A stretch of DNA of 64,000 bases from Duncaniella freteri. GTDB lineage: Bacteria > Bacteroidota > Bacteroidia > Bacteroidales > Muribaculaceae. A program made the position numbers and the translations under genes. This document shows, piece after piece, positions 18,226 to 26,504 of this stretch (position 1 is its first letter; each line of letters begins with the position of its first letter). The notes beneath the pieces were generated by a model. It did no database searches and had not been told where the DNA came from. It was given only the letters and a program-made list of their open reading frames with translations. Where the stretch lies: positions 806,001-870,000 of the forward strand of contig NZ_SJSA01000001.1 in NCBI RefSeq assembly GCF_004766125.1, written 5' to 3'.

Positions 18226-19872
18226 ATGAAAAAGCTATTATACCTGCCGGCCGTTATCGCCGGACTATGGCTCTCTTCCTGCTCCGACGACATAGGCAAC
18301 TATGACTACAAGGACATCAATGAGGTGTCAGTCGACCCGAATGCCCCAGGCTCCGTCGAGGAAGGAAAGACCTATGAATTATTCGCATACCTCGATCACT
18401 TCAATTTTGACCCGCAACTCAATTCGACATTCGGCAAAACCGACGAGAATGCCTACGAATATGAGTGGAAGGTGATCCCTGTGGGAGCCATCTGGGAAAG
18501 CGTCGACGAGTCAAAGATTGTGATCGCCACCACCCGCAAGCTCACTGATGTTGTGTCACTGTCGCCCGGAACATACTCCGCTTTCTTCAATGTGAAGGAC
18601 AAAGAGACCGGAATAACATGGACCACACAGTTCAGACTACAGATCAAATCAATGACCGAAGAGGGATGGCTCGTGCTCTGCGACAACGAGGGCAAGACCC
18701 GCCTGGACCTCATATGTAACCGCAATGAGGAGGAGGAATTCGCCTCTCACGATATCCTCAACACATATGACAACGATGCCATCACCGATATCGAGGATAT
18801 AGGCAGACCGGTGAAACTTCTGTTCGACCGTTACCAGCAGAGCTACTCCAGAGCTATGCTGGTAACCGACAAGGACACATACTGCTTTGACGGAGATGTG
18901 TTCAAGGTCGGCGAACAGAACAGTCTGAGATGGCATTTCGGCGACTCTAACCACCCGGTGCGCATAAAGGCGTCCATGAATTCAGCCAATGCCGGCTCCA
19001 ACAACAACCTGTGGGTGATCATCGATGACAACGACGAGATATACACTCTCAACAACACCACACAAGGCTCAATGTTTGAATTCCCGATCACAAAGCTACA
19101 GGGCACAGAGCCTTTCACTCCCGCTCCTTTCATTGCAGCCAATATCAACCAGCAGGCATTCTCCCCAGGCAAGGAGGGCCAGGGCAGCAATCCGTCAGTA
19201 ATGTATGACGCAACCAACCGTCAGTTTGTGGAGATAAAGCATGGATCGTACTATCCTTCAGTGATGGATTTTAGCGGAGACAAGCAACTGTTTCAGAATC
19301 CCACCGGACGCGACATGGTGTTCATGGCACCAAGCCGCCACGGTCCTATCTACGCAGTGCTGCGCGATCCATCCACAAAGGAGACTTATTTCTACGGCTT
19401 CATGATGCATGGCAACGGAAAGAGCAATGCCGATTCTGAGGGATGGAACGTACAGGTGTGCCACGGCAAGATCAACGGACCCGGTGTGGAGAACGCCACT
19501 CTCTTTGCCTTCCATCCGCTGCACAACTATATATTCTATGCTGTCGGAGGCTCCATCTACCGATTTAACTGGCTAATGCCCGACACCCCTGCCACTGAGG
19601 TCATAAATCTCAGCGGAGAGGAAATCAGCGTACTGAAATTCAATTCATTCCGCGGACCATTCCCCGAATACTCCAATGCTTCATACTGGCAGTATTCACG
19701 CAACTACCGCCTCGTGGTCGGCTCAAATGCCACTGCCCTACCGCAGGAGGAATGCGGAAACGTCCGTTTCTACAATGTACCCGACCTAATGCAGCCCCTT
19801 TCATTGCACAAAGAGCATAATGAATTCGGCAAGATCATCGACATCGTATACAAAGAACGTCTGAAAAAATAA
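18226..19872 (+). CDS. PKD-like family surface lipoprotein
   Basis: 548 residues. Signal with lipobox LSSCSDDIGNYDYKDINEV, the hallmark start of the Bacteroidetes PKD-like lipoprotein family found after SusCD-DUF4843. An Ig/PKD-like region covers about 25-140 (EYEWKVIP, LSPGTYSAFFNVKDKETGI), and the remainder is beta-rich with repeated Trp/Tyr/Gly strands suggesting a propeller. Likely an additional surface binding lipoprotein of the transporter. Only 2 bases separate its stop from the next start, indicating tight coupling with the TlpA gene. Confidence 0.8.
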   Translation: MKKLLYLPAVIAGLWLSSCSDDIGNYDYKDINEVSVDPNAPGSVEEGKTYELFAYLDHFNFDPQLNSTFGKTDENAYEYEWKVIPVGAIWESVDESKIVIATTRKLTDVVSLSPGTYSAFFNVKDKETGITWTTQFRLQIKSMTEEGWLVLCDNEGKTRLDLICNRNEEEEFASHDILNTYDNDAITDIEDIGRPVKLLFDRYQQSYSRAMLVTDKDTYCFDGDVFKVGEQNSLRWHFGDSNHPVRIKASMNSANAGSNNNLWVIIDDNDEIYTLNNTTQGSMFEFPITKLQGTEPFTPAPFIAANINQQAFSPGKEGQGSNPSVMYDATNRQFVEIKHGSYYPSVMDFSGDKQLFQNPTGRDMVFMAPSRHGPIYAVLRDPSTKETYFYGFMMHGNGKSNADSEGWNVQVCHGKINGPGVENATLFAFHPLHNYIFYAVGGSIYRFNWLMPDTPATEVINLSGEEISVLKFNSFRGPFPEYSNASYWQYSRNYRLVVGSNATALPQEECGNVRFYNVPDLMQPLSLHKEHNEFGKIIDIVYKERLKK

Positions 19873-19874
19873 CA

Positions 19875-20978
19875 ATGTACCCCAAAAAGACTCTTTCATT
19901 AGCCATAGCAGCCCTCTCGGGCTGCATGGCTCTCTCCGCCGCCTATAATGTGACCGGCAAACTTGACAACAACGGAGGTTCACGCATCTTCCTGGTCACA
20001 CAGACCGGCAAGAACACAATGGACACCATTGCCACATCGCTCACACCCGACGGCAGCTTCACATTCACCGGAAACATCTCGGCACCCATGGCAGCCGAGA
20101 TCCGTTCGGCAGGCTCCTATCTGCATGTCCCTGTCATGCTTGAGGACGGTAAGTCCTACAAGGTGACAGGTGACGCCTCGACTCCCAACAAATGGACCAT
20201 CGACGGAGGCGGCGACCTACAGAATGTACGCAACCGTTTCCATGAAATCGAGCTGGAACACACCCACCGCTGTGACTCCATACAGCATTATTACCGCTCC
20301 ACCTACGACCTTAACGACTATTTCTGGGTAGTGCAGCTCAAGGGCGCGCTACAGCGTGAGGGGGAAGCGTTTGATGCGAAACGCGACTCCTTCGCCATGG
20401 CAAACGATAATCTCGTGAGCGCGGCAGTGCTGGCATCGGACGTTCGCAAGCTCATAAACAATAAGACTGTACACCAGAAGTATCGTCTTCTTGGTAACAA
20501 CGCTCGCAACACTGTTCCTGGCAATATACTGAAAGTCGAGGCGGAAAGAATGGCGCAGATCGTAGTAGGAGGCACAGCCCCCGACTTCACTATGCCAACG
20601 CCGTCGGGAGAGACACTTTCACTCCACGGAGTAAAGGCAAAGATCAAGATTCTTGATTTCTGGGCATCATGGTGCGGTCCCTGTCGAGCCGAGAATCCCA
20701 CCCTGCGCAAGATCTATGCCGAATATGCCCCCAAAGGGCTTGAGATCATAAGCCTCTCGCTCGACACCGACAAGGATGCCTGGATAAAGGCAATCGAAGC
20801 CGATCAGATGACATGGAAACATGTGTCGGAACTCGATAAAGGCAACACTGCCAAATCAGTCTACAACATCTTCAGCATTCCGCGAATGTTCATTCTCGAC
20901 GAGAACAACAAGATCATCTCGGAAGGCCTGCGAGGAGAACAGCTGATAGAGTTCATCGCTTCACAGTTGAAGGACTGA
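19875..20978 (+). CDS. DUF4369-TlpA thiol-disulfide oxidoreductase of the SusCD operon
   Basis: 367 residues. Signal peptide 1-22; the alanine-rich end (ALSAAYNVTG) is cleavable. DUF4369 domain about 24-120 (YNVTGKLDN, SLTPDGSFTFTGNI). Thioredoxin domain about 235-367 with DFWASWCGPC (cysteines 267 and 270), SLDTDKDAW and SIPRMFILD (cis-proline). Last gene of the operon, 2 bases after the PKD-like gene. Its regular position behind SusCD-DUF4843-PKD-like genes suggests that it treats disulfides in an imported protein or peptide, or in the transporter itself; this is inference. Confidence 0.88.
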   Translation: MYPKKTLSLAIAALSGCMALSAAYNVTGKLDNNGGSRIFLVTQTGKNTMDTIATSLTPDGSFTFTGNISAPMAAEIRSAGSYLHVPVMLEDGKSYKVTGDASTPNKWTIDGGGDLQNVRNRFHEIELEHTHRCDSIQHYYRSTYDLNDYFWVVQLKGALQREGEAFDAKRDSFAMANDNLVSAAVLASDVRKLINNKTVHQKYRLLGNNARNTVPGNILKVEAERMAQIVVGGTAPDFTMPTPSGETLSLHGVKAKIKILDFWASWCGPCRAENPTLRKIYAEYAPKGLEIISLSLDTDKDAWIKAIEADQMTWKHVSELDKGNTAKSVYNIFSIPRMFILDENNKIISEGLRGEQLIEFIASQLKD

Positions 20979-21015
20979 TCCACAGCCAATATACTCTGAT
21001 ACCATACTCAAACGT

Positions 21016-21054
21016 CTGCCCACGGACATTGCGCTTTAAATCATCCATGGGCAG
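21016..21054 (+). terminator. Hairpin ending the SusCD operon
   Basis: 11-bp stem with one mismatch (21016-21026 with 21044-21054) about 40 bases after the last stop codon. No long T run, so termination is only probable. Confidence 0.45.
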
Positions 21055-21103
21055 GTAAAAAATCCGCAGATTGTCTCTCAGGCAGGGACACAATCTGCGG
21101 ATT
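21052..21103 (-). terminator. Terminator downstream of hpf
   Basis: Perfect 14-bp stem (21061-21074 with 21090-21103); on the minus strand it is followed by a T run. It is also usable by plus-strand transcripts of the SusCD operon. Confidence 0.75.
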
Positions 21104-21114
21104 CTATATTTCAT

Positions 21115-21160
21115 CCGGGTCAAAGACATAGGCTCAAACGCCTAAGTCCGACATACCCGG
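21115..21160 (-). other. Nested inverted repeat between hpf and its terminator
   Basis: CCGGGT (21115-21120) pairs with ACCCGG (21155-21160), enclosing TAGGC (21129-21133) and GCCTA (21140-21144). It lies in the 3' untranslated region of hpf. Role unknown. Confidence 0.35.
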
Positions 21161-21176
21161 TATGCTGACATGTGGG

Positions 21177-21470
21177 TTACTTCTTATTCTTAGCCTTCTC
21201 AAGCTGTTTTTCGAGAGCGTCGAGAGCCACGTCGATAGCCTCCTCGAAGGTATCGGCTGTCTTGTCGGCAACAAACTCATCGAGCTGAGGCACTGTCAGG
21301 CGTACGATAGCCTGCTTGTTGAGAGCTGTCTCGGGCTTCACAACCTTGAGTGATACGTCTACAGCACTCACTGCCGGGAAGCGGCGCACAATGCGATCGA
21401 CCTTTTTGTTGATAAAGGCTGTAAGCTTCTCGGTGATGTCAAAATGGATAGCTTTAATGTTAATGTCCAT
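21177..21470 (-). CDS. hpf: Ribosome hibernation-promoting factor, short form
   Basis: 97 residues from the ATG at 21468-21470, which has a strong AAGGAGG sequence 5 bases upstream; a longer in-frame start at 21509 lies inside xerC and is rejected. The sequence MDINIKAIHFDITEKLTAFI, then DVSLKVVKPE and VRLTVPQLDEFVADKTADTFEEAIDVALDALEKQ, matches the RaiA/HPF fold, with the basic helix KKVDRIVRRF. It lacks the C-terminal dimerisation domain of long HPF, so it is a short form that would bind the decoding site of idle ribosomes. The gene overlaps the end of the recombinase gene by 11 bases. Confidence 0.88.
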   Translation of the reverse strand: MDINIKAIHFDITEKLTAFINKKVDRIVRRFPAVSAVDVSLKVVKPETALNKQAIVRLTVPQLDEFVADKTADTFEEAIDVALDALEKQLEKAKNKK

Positions 21471-22398
21471 AGTGTCCTCCTTTGTTAATTTGTGCACGAG
21501 GATGTGCAAGTTGATAATTATGTTTGAGGTCTCGGTATGTCACATGAGTATATACCTGGGTTGATGTGAGCGATGCATGTCCCAAGAGCTGCTGCACGGT
21601 AGCAATGGGAGCTCCGCCGTTGAGCATGTCGGTCGCCATTGAATGGCGCATCACGTGGGGGCTCAGACGCTCGGCATGTGCCCCACCCTTACTTAGCATC
21701 CGGTGAACGACATTGTAGACCATTTTGCGGTAAAGCTGCTCTCCGTTGTCCCTCACCATAAGCGGAGCGGAAGTGTCGGCACGGCACACCGATGTGAGAG
21801 GGGATGAATCACGCATGGCGCGGTAAGCGTCAATTGCCTCTGCAAGCTCCGGACCAAATGGGATCACTCTTTCCTTATTACGCTTACCCAGCACCTTTAG
21901 TTCACCCTTTACAGTGTCGACATCGGCATCTCTCAGCCCTATCAGTTCACTGCAACGCATGCCTGTGGAGTAAAGTATATCAAGAATCAGACGGTCGCGC
22001 ACTGCTGCAAAATCATCATGCGGTATATTAGCGTCGAGTATAGCCGAGGTCTCCTCGGGACGTACATTCACCGGAAGTGTCTTGGAGGGCTTAGGGAGCA
22101 CGAGACGCGATGCAGGATTAACCGAAATATCACCCTGACGCAACAGATACCTGTAGAATGCCCTGAGAGCCGATACTTTACGCTTAATGGTGCGTGGAGA
22201 GGAACCGCTCCCGGCAAGATGAGCCACCCATAGTCTCAGGTCAGAAAAGGTTACATCTTCGGGCACAAGTGTTTCCAGACTGCCTCCTGTGGCATAGTCC
22301 GCCCATTGATGCAGGTCACGGCGGTAAGCATCGACCGTCAGTGCCGAATATCCCAGCTCAAGGCTGATATGACTGAGGAATTGTTCAATCTTATTCAT
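21460..22398 (-). CDS. xerC: Tyrosine recombinase of XerC/XerD type
   Basis: 312 residues. N-terminal SAM-like DNA-binding domain (about 1-95) and catalytic domain with the full tyrosine-recombinase set: Arg148 (STGMRCSEL), Lys172 (LGKRNKERVI), His248 and Arg251 (HVMRHSMATD), His274 (LLGHASLTS) and Tyr283 (QVYTHV). Size and motifs match the housekeeping Xer enzymes that resolve chromosome dimers at dif; no attachment site, excisionase or phage gene is nearby, which argues against an element integrase. XerC versus XerD cannot be settled from sequence alone. It has its own promoter and is followed directly by hpf, a pairing common in Bacteroidales. Confidence 0.88.
   Translation of the reverse strand: MNKIEQFLSHISLELGYSALTVDAYRRDLHQWADYATGGSLETLVPEDVTFSDLRLWVAHLAGSGSSPRTIKRKVSALRAFYRYLLRQGDISVNPASRLVLPKPSKTLPVNVRPEETSAILDANIPHDDFAAVRDRLILDILYSTGMRCSELIGLRDADVDTVKGELKVLGKRNKERVIPFGPELAEAIDAYRAMRDSSPLTSVCRADTSAPLMVRDNGEQLYRKMVYNVVHRMLSKGGAHAERLSPHVMRHSMATDMLNGGAPIATVQQLLGHASLTSTQVYTHVTYRDLKHNYQLAHPRAQINKGGHYGH
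21476..21482 (-). promoter_or_regulatory. Strong Shine-Dalgarno sequence of hpf
   Basis: AAGGAGG on the minus strand, 5 bases before the hpf ATG and within the last codons of the recombinase gene. It decides the start codon and is rare in this genome type. Confidence 0.75.
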
Positions 22399-22431
22399 AT
22401 GCCCGGATGATGGTGGTGTGTATTACGGTAG

Positions 22432-22463
22432 CGAAGATAGGGAATAGATGTGAAAAATGCAAA
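22432..22463 (-). promoter_or_regulatory. Promoter of xerC-hpf
   Basis: On the minus strand TTTG (22460-22463), 20-base spacer, TATCTTCG (22432-22439; one mismatch from TAnnTTTG), about 34 bases before the xerC start. Confidence 0.5.
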
Positions 22464-22513
22464 CTTTTCACCAATGCTTTATAACATATTGTTTATTATT
22501 GACCGATATACAC

Positions 22514-22545
22514 AAAAAAATGACCCGCACCTCAGGGCGCGGGCC
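22514..22545 (-). terminator. Terminator of the OmpA-family gene
   Basis: GC-rich stem (22522-22528 with 22539-22545, one G-U pair on the minus strand) followed by seven T on the minus strand. Confidence 0.75.
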
Positions 22546-22577
22546 ACTATGTTTAATACTTTTATCAGGATGCCTGA

Positions 22578-23789
22578 TTACTTGTTAGCCTTGATGGTAA
22601 CAGCACGGTCAAGAGAAACGTACTCCTTGCCTTCGCCAAAGAGGTTGGCATCGTTGGTAGTAACGTCGAGCTGGTCAGCCTTCACGCCGTTGCGGAGGAG
22701 AACACGCTCTACACCGTTGGCACGAGCCTTGCGGAGACGGTCGTTGACAGCGGCAGAGCCGGTGTAGTTGTCAGCATAACCGCATACGGTGTACTTCTTG
22801 CTGGTGTCAGCCTTCATAACGTTGGCAACTGCGTTGAGCACCTTGTTGTCTACACGAGAGATGCGTGAGCTACCGATAGTGTAGTAGATAGTGCAGAGAG
22901 GACCTTCCTCAGCTTCAACAACCTGCTGAACAGGACGGTTGAGGCAGTCACGGAGCTGACGCTCAAGGTCGGCGATGCGGCCGTTGGCAGCCTGGAGGCG
23001 AGCCTCAACCTCGTCGCAGTTGGGAATTTCGGGGATAACGGGAACGATAGGTGCGCTCCAGGTTGACTTGTTGAAGTTGTAAGTAACACCTACATAAGCC
23101 TGAAGATCTATGTTGCTCTTGCGGGGAGCAGAATACCTGTACTCATCGGTAAGGAGCATGGCACGGAGGTCGAGGTAAAGACCTACATGGTCGCTTACAC
23201 GGAAGTTGTTGATAAGACCTGCGCTTGCGGTGAGGTTGTCATCGCTGCCGTGGTGCCATCCGTCACGACGTCCGTTAGCTGTCCAGCTGGGAACAGTCTG
23301 CCAGTTGTAGCCTGCACCTGCATAGATGATGCCGTTGTATACACGGTCAGCACGATAGCCACACCACCAGTTGGTGAGGTTCAACATTGCCTGAAGGTGA
23401 GCTCCGAATTCGTTACGCTTGTACTTAGCATAATCAACATTTCCGTCACGGAAATCGCCATAGTAACCTACGCCACCGTCATTGCTGAGGCCCTTTACCT
23501 GAGTGAAATTGAAACCGGCACGAAGACCTACGATGGGTGAGAACCACTTACCTACCCAAAGTCCGGCGTTGGGTGAGAAACGGTCAAAGAAATCACGCTT
23601 GGTGTTGTTGCTGTTAAAATAGTAGTTGATACCACCTTCAGCAGATACGAACCAGTTGCTGGAGAAGCTGTTGAAAAGATAGCCCTGAGCAGGATCCTCA
23701 ACGTAAGTGATCTCCTGTGCACTCTGAGCCATTGCGCTTTGGCCCATAAAGAGAGCGGCTACGAAGCCAAGAAGGATACTCTTTTTCAT
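22578..23789 (-). CDS. OmpA-family outer membrane protein (barrel plus peptidoglycan-binding domain)
   Basis: 403 residues. Signal peptide ends SAMAQ near 22. An eight-strand barrel covers about 40-240 (SNWFVSAEGGINYYF, PNAGLWVGKWFSPIVGLRAGF, GLYLDLRAML, QAYVGVTYNF). A short coiled coil follows (CDEVEARLQAANGRIADLERQL), then the OmpA C-terminal domain about 285-400 (YTIGSSRIS, YTVCGYADNYTGSAAVNDRLRKARANGV). Anchors the outer membrane to peptidoglycan and is probably abundant. Its layout is the same as that of the protein at 55099. Monocistronic, with a promoter element about 135 bases upstream and a terminator after it. Confidence 0.92.
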   Translation of the reverse strand: MKKSILLGFVAALFMGQSAMAQSAQEITYVEDPAQGYLFNSFSSNWFVSAEGGINYYFNSNNTKRDFFDRFSPNAGLWVGKWFSPIVGLRAGFNFTQVKGLSNDGGVGYYGDFRDGNVDYAKYKRNEFGAHLQAMLNLTNWWCGYRADRVYNGIIYAGAGYNWQTVPSWTANGRRDGWHHGSDDNLTASAGLINNFRVSDHVGLYLDLRAMLLTDEYRYSAPRKSNIDLQAYVGVTYNFNKSTWSAPIVPVIPEIPNCDEVEARLQAANGRIADLERQLRDCLNRPVQQVVEAEEGPLCTIYYTIGSSRISRVDNKVLNAVANVMKADTSKKYTVCGYADNYTGSAAVNDRLRKARANGVERVLLRNGVKADQLDVTTNDANLFGEGKEYVSLDRAVTIKANK

Positions 23790-23923
23790 AAATAATTAAT
23801 TATTGGAAAATAGTTGAAATTTATTGTCTATGTTATTTTGATAACTATGAATATTGAACCATCTTCAAGCAGTCAGATTGAGACATTTGATATGACTGCA
23901 CATTGTCAAGCAGAATTTCGGGT

Positions 23924-23931
23924 CAAAGTTA
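23924..23931 (-). promoter_or_regulatory. -7 element of the OmpA-family gene
   Basis: TAACTTTG on the minus strand, about 135 bases before the start, giving a long 5' leader (23790-23917). The -33 region reads TTTAG and is a weak match. Confidence 0.5.
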
Positions 23932-24016
23932 TAACAAATTTTCCGAATAATCTAAAATTTAGCAAAAAAAGCTTTAATATGCACTAAAAATATGCCTTTT
24001 GGACGAATTTGAGGAC
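23932..24016. other. Rest of the spacer between ompA-like gene and tkt terminator
   Basis: AT-rich promoter-upstream DNA; no gene or strong structure seen. Confidence 0.4.
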
Positions 24017-24058
24017 AAAAATTAGTGACCCCGAAGCAAAAACGACCTTCGGAGCCAC
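24016..24058 (-). terminator. Terminator of tkt
   Basis: 12-bp stem on the minus-strand RNA (24025-24036 with 24047-24058, two G-U pairs), 10-base loop, then TAATTTTTG. Confidence 0.7.
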
Positions 24059-24116
24059 TGTTTTATGATATGCCTGAACCTACAATGCTCAGCACATCAT
24101 GCGATATCTTACGTTA

Positions 24117-26150
24117 CTACTTGCCGAGGAATGCAAGTACGCGTCCTTTTACAGCATCTACTGTAAACCCGAATTTCTCATCAAGCACCTTGTAGGGGGC
24201 AGACGCACCGAAATGATCGAGACCGAACACCTCTCCATCGGAACCAACCACTCCACGGAGCGTGGATGGAAGGCCGGCAGTGAGACCGAAAGCAGGCACA
24301 CCGGGGGTAAGGACCGCCTGACGGTATTCAACAGGCTGATTGTTGAACAGACCGATCGAAGGAACTGATACCACACGTGCCTTCAAACCCTGCTCTGCAA
24401 TACCAGCTGCAACGTCACACAGGAGTGAAACCTCCGATCCGTTTGCAACAAGGATCACATCGGGCTGCTGCTCATCGACCACAACATATCCGCCACGACG
24501 GCATCCGGTCTCAGCCTCGGCAAAACGGTTGCCTGACGCAGCAGGAAGATCGGGAAGATTCTGACGTGAGAGTACGAGAGCTGATGGTGTCTCGAAATTC
24601 TCCATTGCCATCTCCCAGGCCACCGAAGTCTCGGCCGCATCGGCGGGACGGAGCACGAGCATCGAAGGCTTGCCGCTGAGATTGCGGAGCTCCTCCATAA
24701 GACGGATCTGAGCTTCCTGCTCAACCGGCTCATGAGTGGGACCATCCTCACCTACACGGAACGCATCATGTGTCCAGATGTATTTCACAGGGAGCTCCAT
24801 GAGAGCAGCCATACGTACAGCGGGCTTCATATAATCGGAGAACACAAAGAATGTGCCGCATGCTCCGATGACACCTCCGTGCAGAGCGATACCGTTCATT
24901 ACTGATGCCATGGTGAGCTCGGTGACACCTGCATGGAGGAAAGCACCTGAGAAATCACCCTTGACGAAAGGATGGGTCTTCTTAAGGAATGCATCGGTCT
25001 TGTCAGAGTTGGCAAGGTCGGCTGACGACACGATCATATTATTGACTTTCTCGGCAAGCACTCCGAGCACATCGGCCGATGCCTGACGACTTGCGACATT
25101 AGGCTTGTGCGGAATGGCTGCCCAGTCAATTTCGGGAAGCTTATTGTTGAGGAACGCATTAAGTTCCTTGGCAAGTTCGGGATTGGCAGCTTCCCATGCG
25201 GCCTGTTCGGCACGGCGAGTCTTTACAATCTCACGGAGCTGTTCACGACGAGCCTCATAAAGAGCCTTCACATCCTCGAATATAACCCATGGATTCTCGG
25301 GATCGGCACCAAGATTTCTCATAGTGGCAGCATAGTCGGCACCCGATGCGCTGAGGGGCTGGCCGTGAGTAGAGCACTGTCCCTCGAAGCAAGATCCGTC
25401 GGCCTTCACACACCCTCTGCCCATCACAGTGTGACCTATGATGATGGTGGGACGTTCCTTCTCGCCCTGAGCCTCGGCAATCGCCTTTGCGATCTCTTCC
25501 GGATCATTGCCGTTACACTCAAGCACATTCCATCCCCATGCACGATACTTCGCAGCTACATCCTCGTCGTCGACCTCATTGACCATAGTGGAGAGCTGCA
25601 CCTTATTGCTGTCATAGAACATTATAAGGTTGCTGAGACCGAGATGTCCGGCCAGACGGCCTGCGCCCTGGGATATCTCCTCCTGAATACCGCCATCGGA
25701 AATGAAAGCATATGTCTTGTGGCTCAGCCACTCGCCGAAACGGGCTGCAAGGAAACGCTCAGCGATAGCGCAGCCTACAGCCATAGTATGACCCTGGCCA
25801 AGAGGCCCGGAAGTGTTCTCCACTCCACGCTCGGGGTGAAGCTCGGGATGGCCTGGCGTCGGAGAGCCCCACTGACGGAACTGCTGAAGTTCGTCGATAG
25901 TATAATGTCCGAACAGAGCGAGGACACTGTAGAGCATAGGTGACATATGACCGGGATCAAGGAAGAATCGGTCACGTCCAAGCCACTTGCCGTCGTCCGG
26001 ATCGGTGATGAGGAACTGTGAATAAAGCACGTTGACAAAGTCGGCACCACCCATGGCACCTCCGGGATGTCCGGACTTGGCTTTCTCAACCATTGACGCG
26101 GCAAGGACTCGGATATTGTCCGCCGCATGATTTACAGCTGTGAGATTCAT
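24117..26150 (-). CDS. tkt: Transketolase
   Basis: 677 residues; TPP enzyme of the non-oxidative pentose phosphate pathway, moving two-carbon units between sugar phosphates. Motifs in order: SGHPGGAMGGAD, SPMLYSVLALFGHY, ENTSGPLGQGHTMAVGCAIAE, the TPP motif region ISDGGIQEEISQG...YDSNKVQL, then GITELTMASVMNGIALHGG-like region and WTHDAFRVGEDGPTHEPVEQ in the pyrimidine domain, and the C-terminal domain with VLVANGSEVSL and GLDHFGASAPYKVLDEKFGFT. Single gene with its own promoter element and terminator; rpiB, its frequent neighbour in Bacteroides, is not here. Confidence 0.95.
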   Translation of the reverse strand: MNLTAVNHAADNIRVLAASMVEKAKSGHPGGAMGGADFVNVLYSQFLITDPDDGKWLGRDRFFLDPGHMSPMLYSVLALFGHYTIDELQQFRQWGSPTPGHPELHPERGVENTSGPLGQGHTMAVGCAIAERFLAARFGEWLSHKTYAFISDGGIQEEISQGAGRLAGHLGLSNLIMFYDSNKVQLSTMVNEVDDEDVAAKYRAWGWNVLECNGNDPEEIAKAIAEAQGEKERPTIIIGHTVMGRGCVKADGSCFEGQCSTHGQPLSASGADYAATMRNLGADPENPWVIFEDVKALYEARREQLREIVKTRRAEQAAWEAANPELAKELNAFLNNKLPEIDWAAIPHKPNVASRQASADVLGVLAEKVNNMIVSSADLANSDKTDAFLKKTHPFVKGDFSGAFLHAGVTELTMASVMNGIALHGGVIGACGTFFVFSDYMKPAVRMAALMELPVKYIWTHDAFRVGEDGPTHEPVEQEAQIRLMEELRNLSGKPSMLVLRPADAAETSVAWEMAMENFETPSALVLSRQNLPDLPAASGNRFAEAETGCRRGGYVVVDEQQPDVILVANGSEVSLLCDVAAGIAEQGLKARVVSVPSIGLFNNQPVEYRQAVLTPGVPAFGLTAGLPSTLRGVVGSDGEVFGLDHFGASAPYKVLDEKFGFTVDAVKGRVLAFLGK

Positions 26151-26247
26151 GTAATAATTATATGATGAGTTTAAATAGTGTATTTCCTACAATAAGCTGC
26201 TCATGTGATAGTCAAGGTATCTTAGAATGATGATTAGTAGGTAACGG

Positions 26248-26255
26248 CAAATATA
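26248..26255 (-). promoter_or_regulatory. -7 element of tkt
   Basis: TATATTTG on the minus strand, a consensus -7 octamer about 98 bases before the start codon. No good -33. Confidence 0.5.
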
Positions 26256-26352
26256 CGAATAAAAAATTTAATTTGCCCACATTTATTAATCATTTTACAC
26301 AGTTTGAGCGCATTTAATCTATGAATGATACATCCAAGATAAAAAATTTTAC

Positions 26353-26360
26353 TATCTTTG
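26353..26360 (+). promoter_or_regulatory. -7 element of the sugar transporter gene
   Basis: TATCTTTG matches TAnnTTTG and implies a 5' leader of roughly 135-140 bases. The -33 region is a weak match. Confidence 0.5.
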
Positions 26361-26390
26361 CCTTGAAATATAACATAGCAAATTTCCAAA

Positions 26391-26446
26391 CCGTCGCGTG
26401 TCACCACGCACACACCAACCCTACGATCCATATCCCAAACCGACGG
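26391..26446 (+). other. Candidate structured leader of the sugar transporter gene
   Basis: CCGTCG (26391-26396) can pair with CGACGG (26441-26446); inside, GCGTG (26396-26400) pairs with CACGC (26405-26409). The two stems share base 26396, so they compete for it. Function unknown. Confidence 0.35.
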
Positions 26447-26504
26447 CACAGACAGGTTACAAATTTCTAATACAATATCTAATTCTTATCTTAAACAACA
26501 AGCA

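Larger units (their letters stand above)
26151..26504. other. Divergent tkt / sugar-transporter intergenic region
   Basis: 354 bases with no gene. It contains a minus -7 element for tkt (CAAATATA at 26248-26255 on plus, i.e. TATATTTG on minus), a plus -7 element for the transporter, and a leader hairpin in the transporter 5' region. Confidence 0.6.

Noticed and set aside
10211..20978. Polysaccharide utilisation locus
   Set aside because: SusCD present but no glycoside hydrolase, lyase, sulfatase or sensor; called a SusCD uptake operon only.
21471..21509. Longer start of hpf
   Set aside because: Lies within xerC; the internal ATG has a strong Shine-Dalgarno and matches the family start.
21460..22398. 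Integrase of a mobile element
   Set aside because: Housekeeping Xer length and motifs, next to hpf; no attachment repeats, tRNA or cargo genes nearby.
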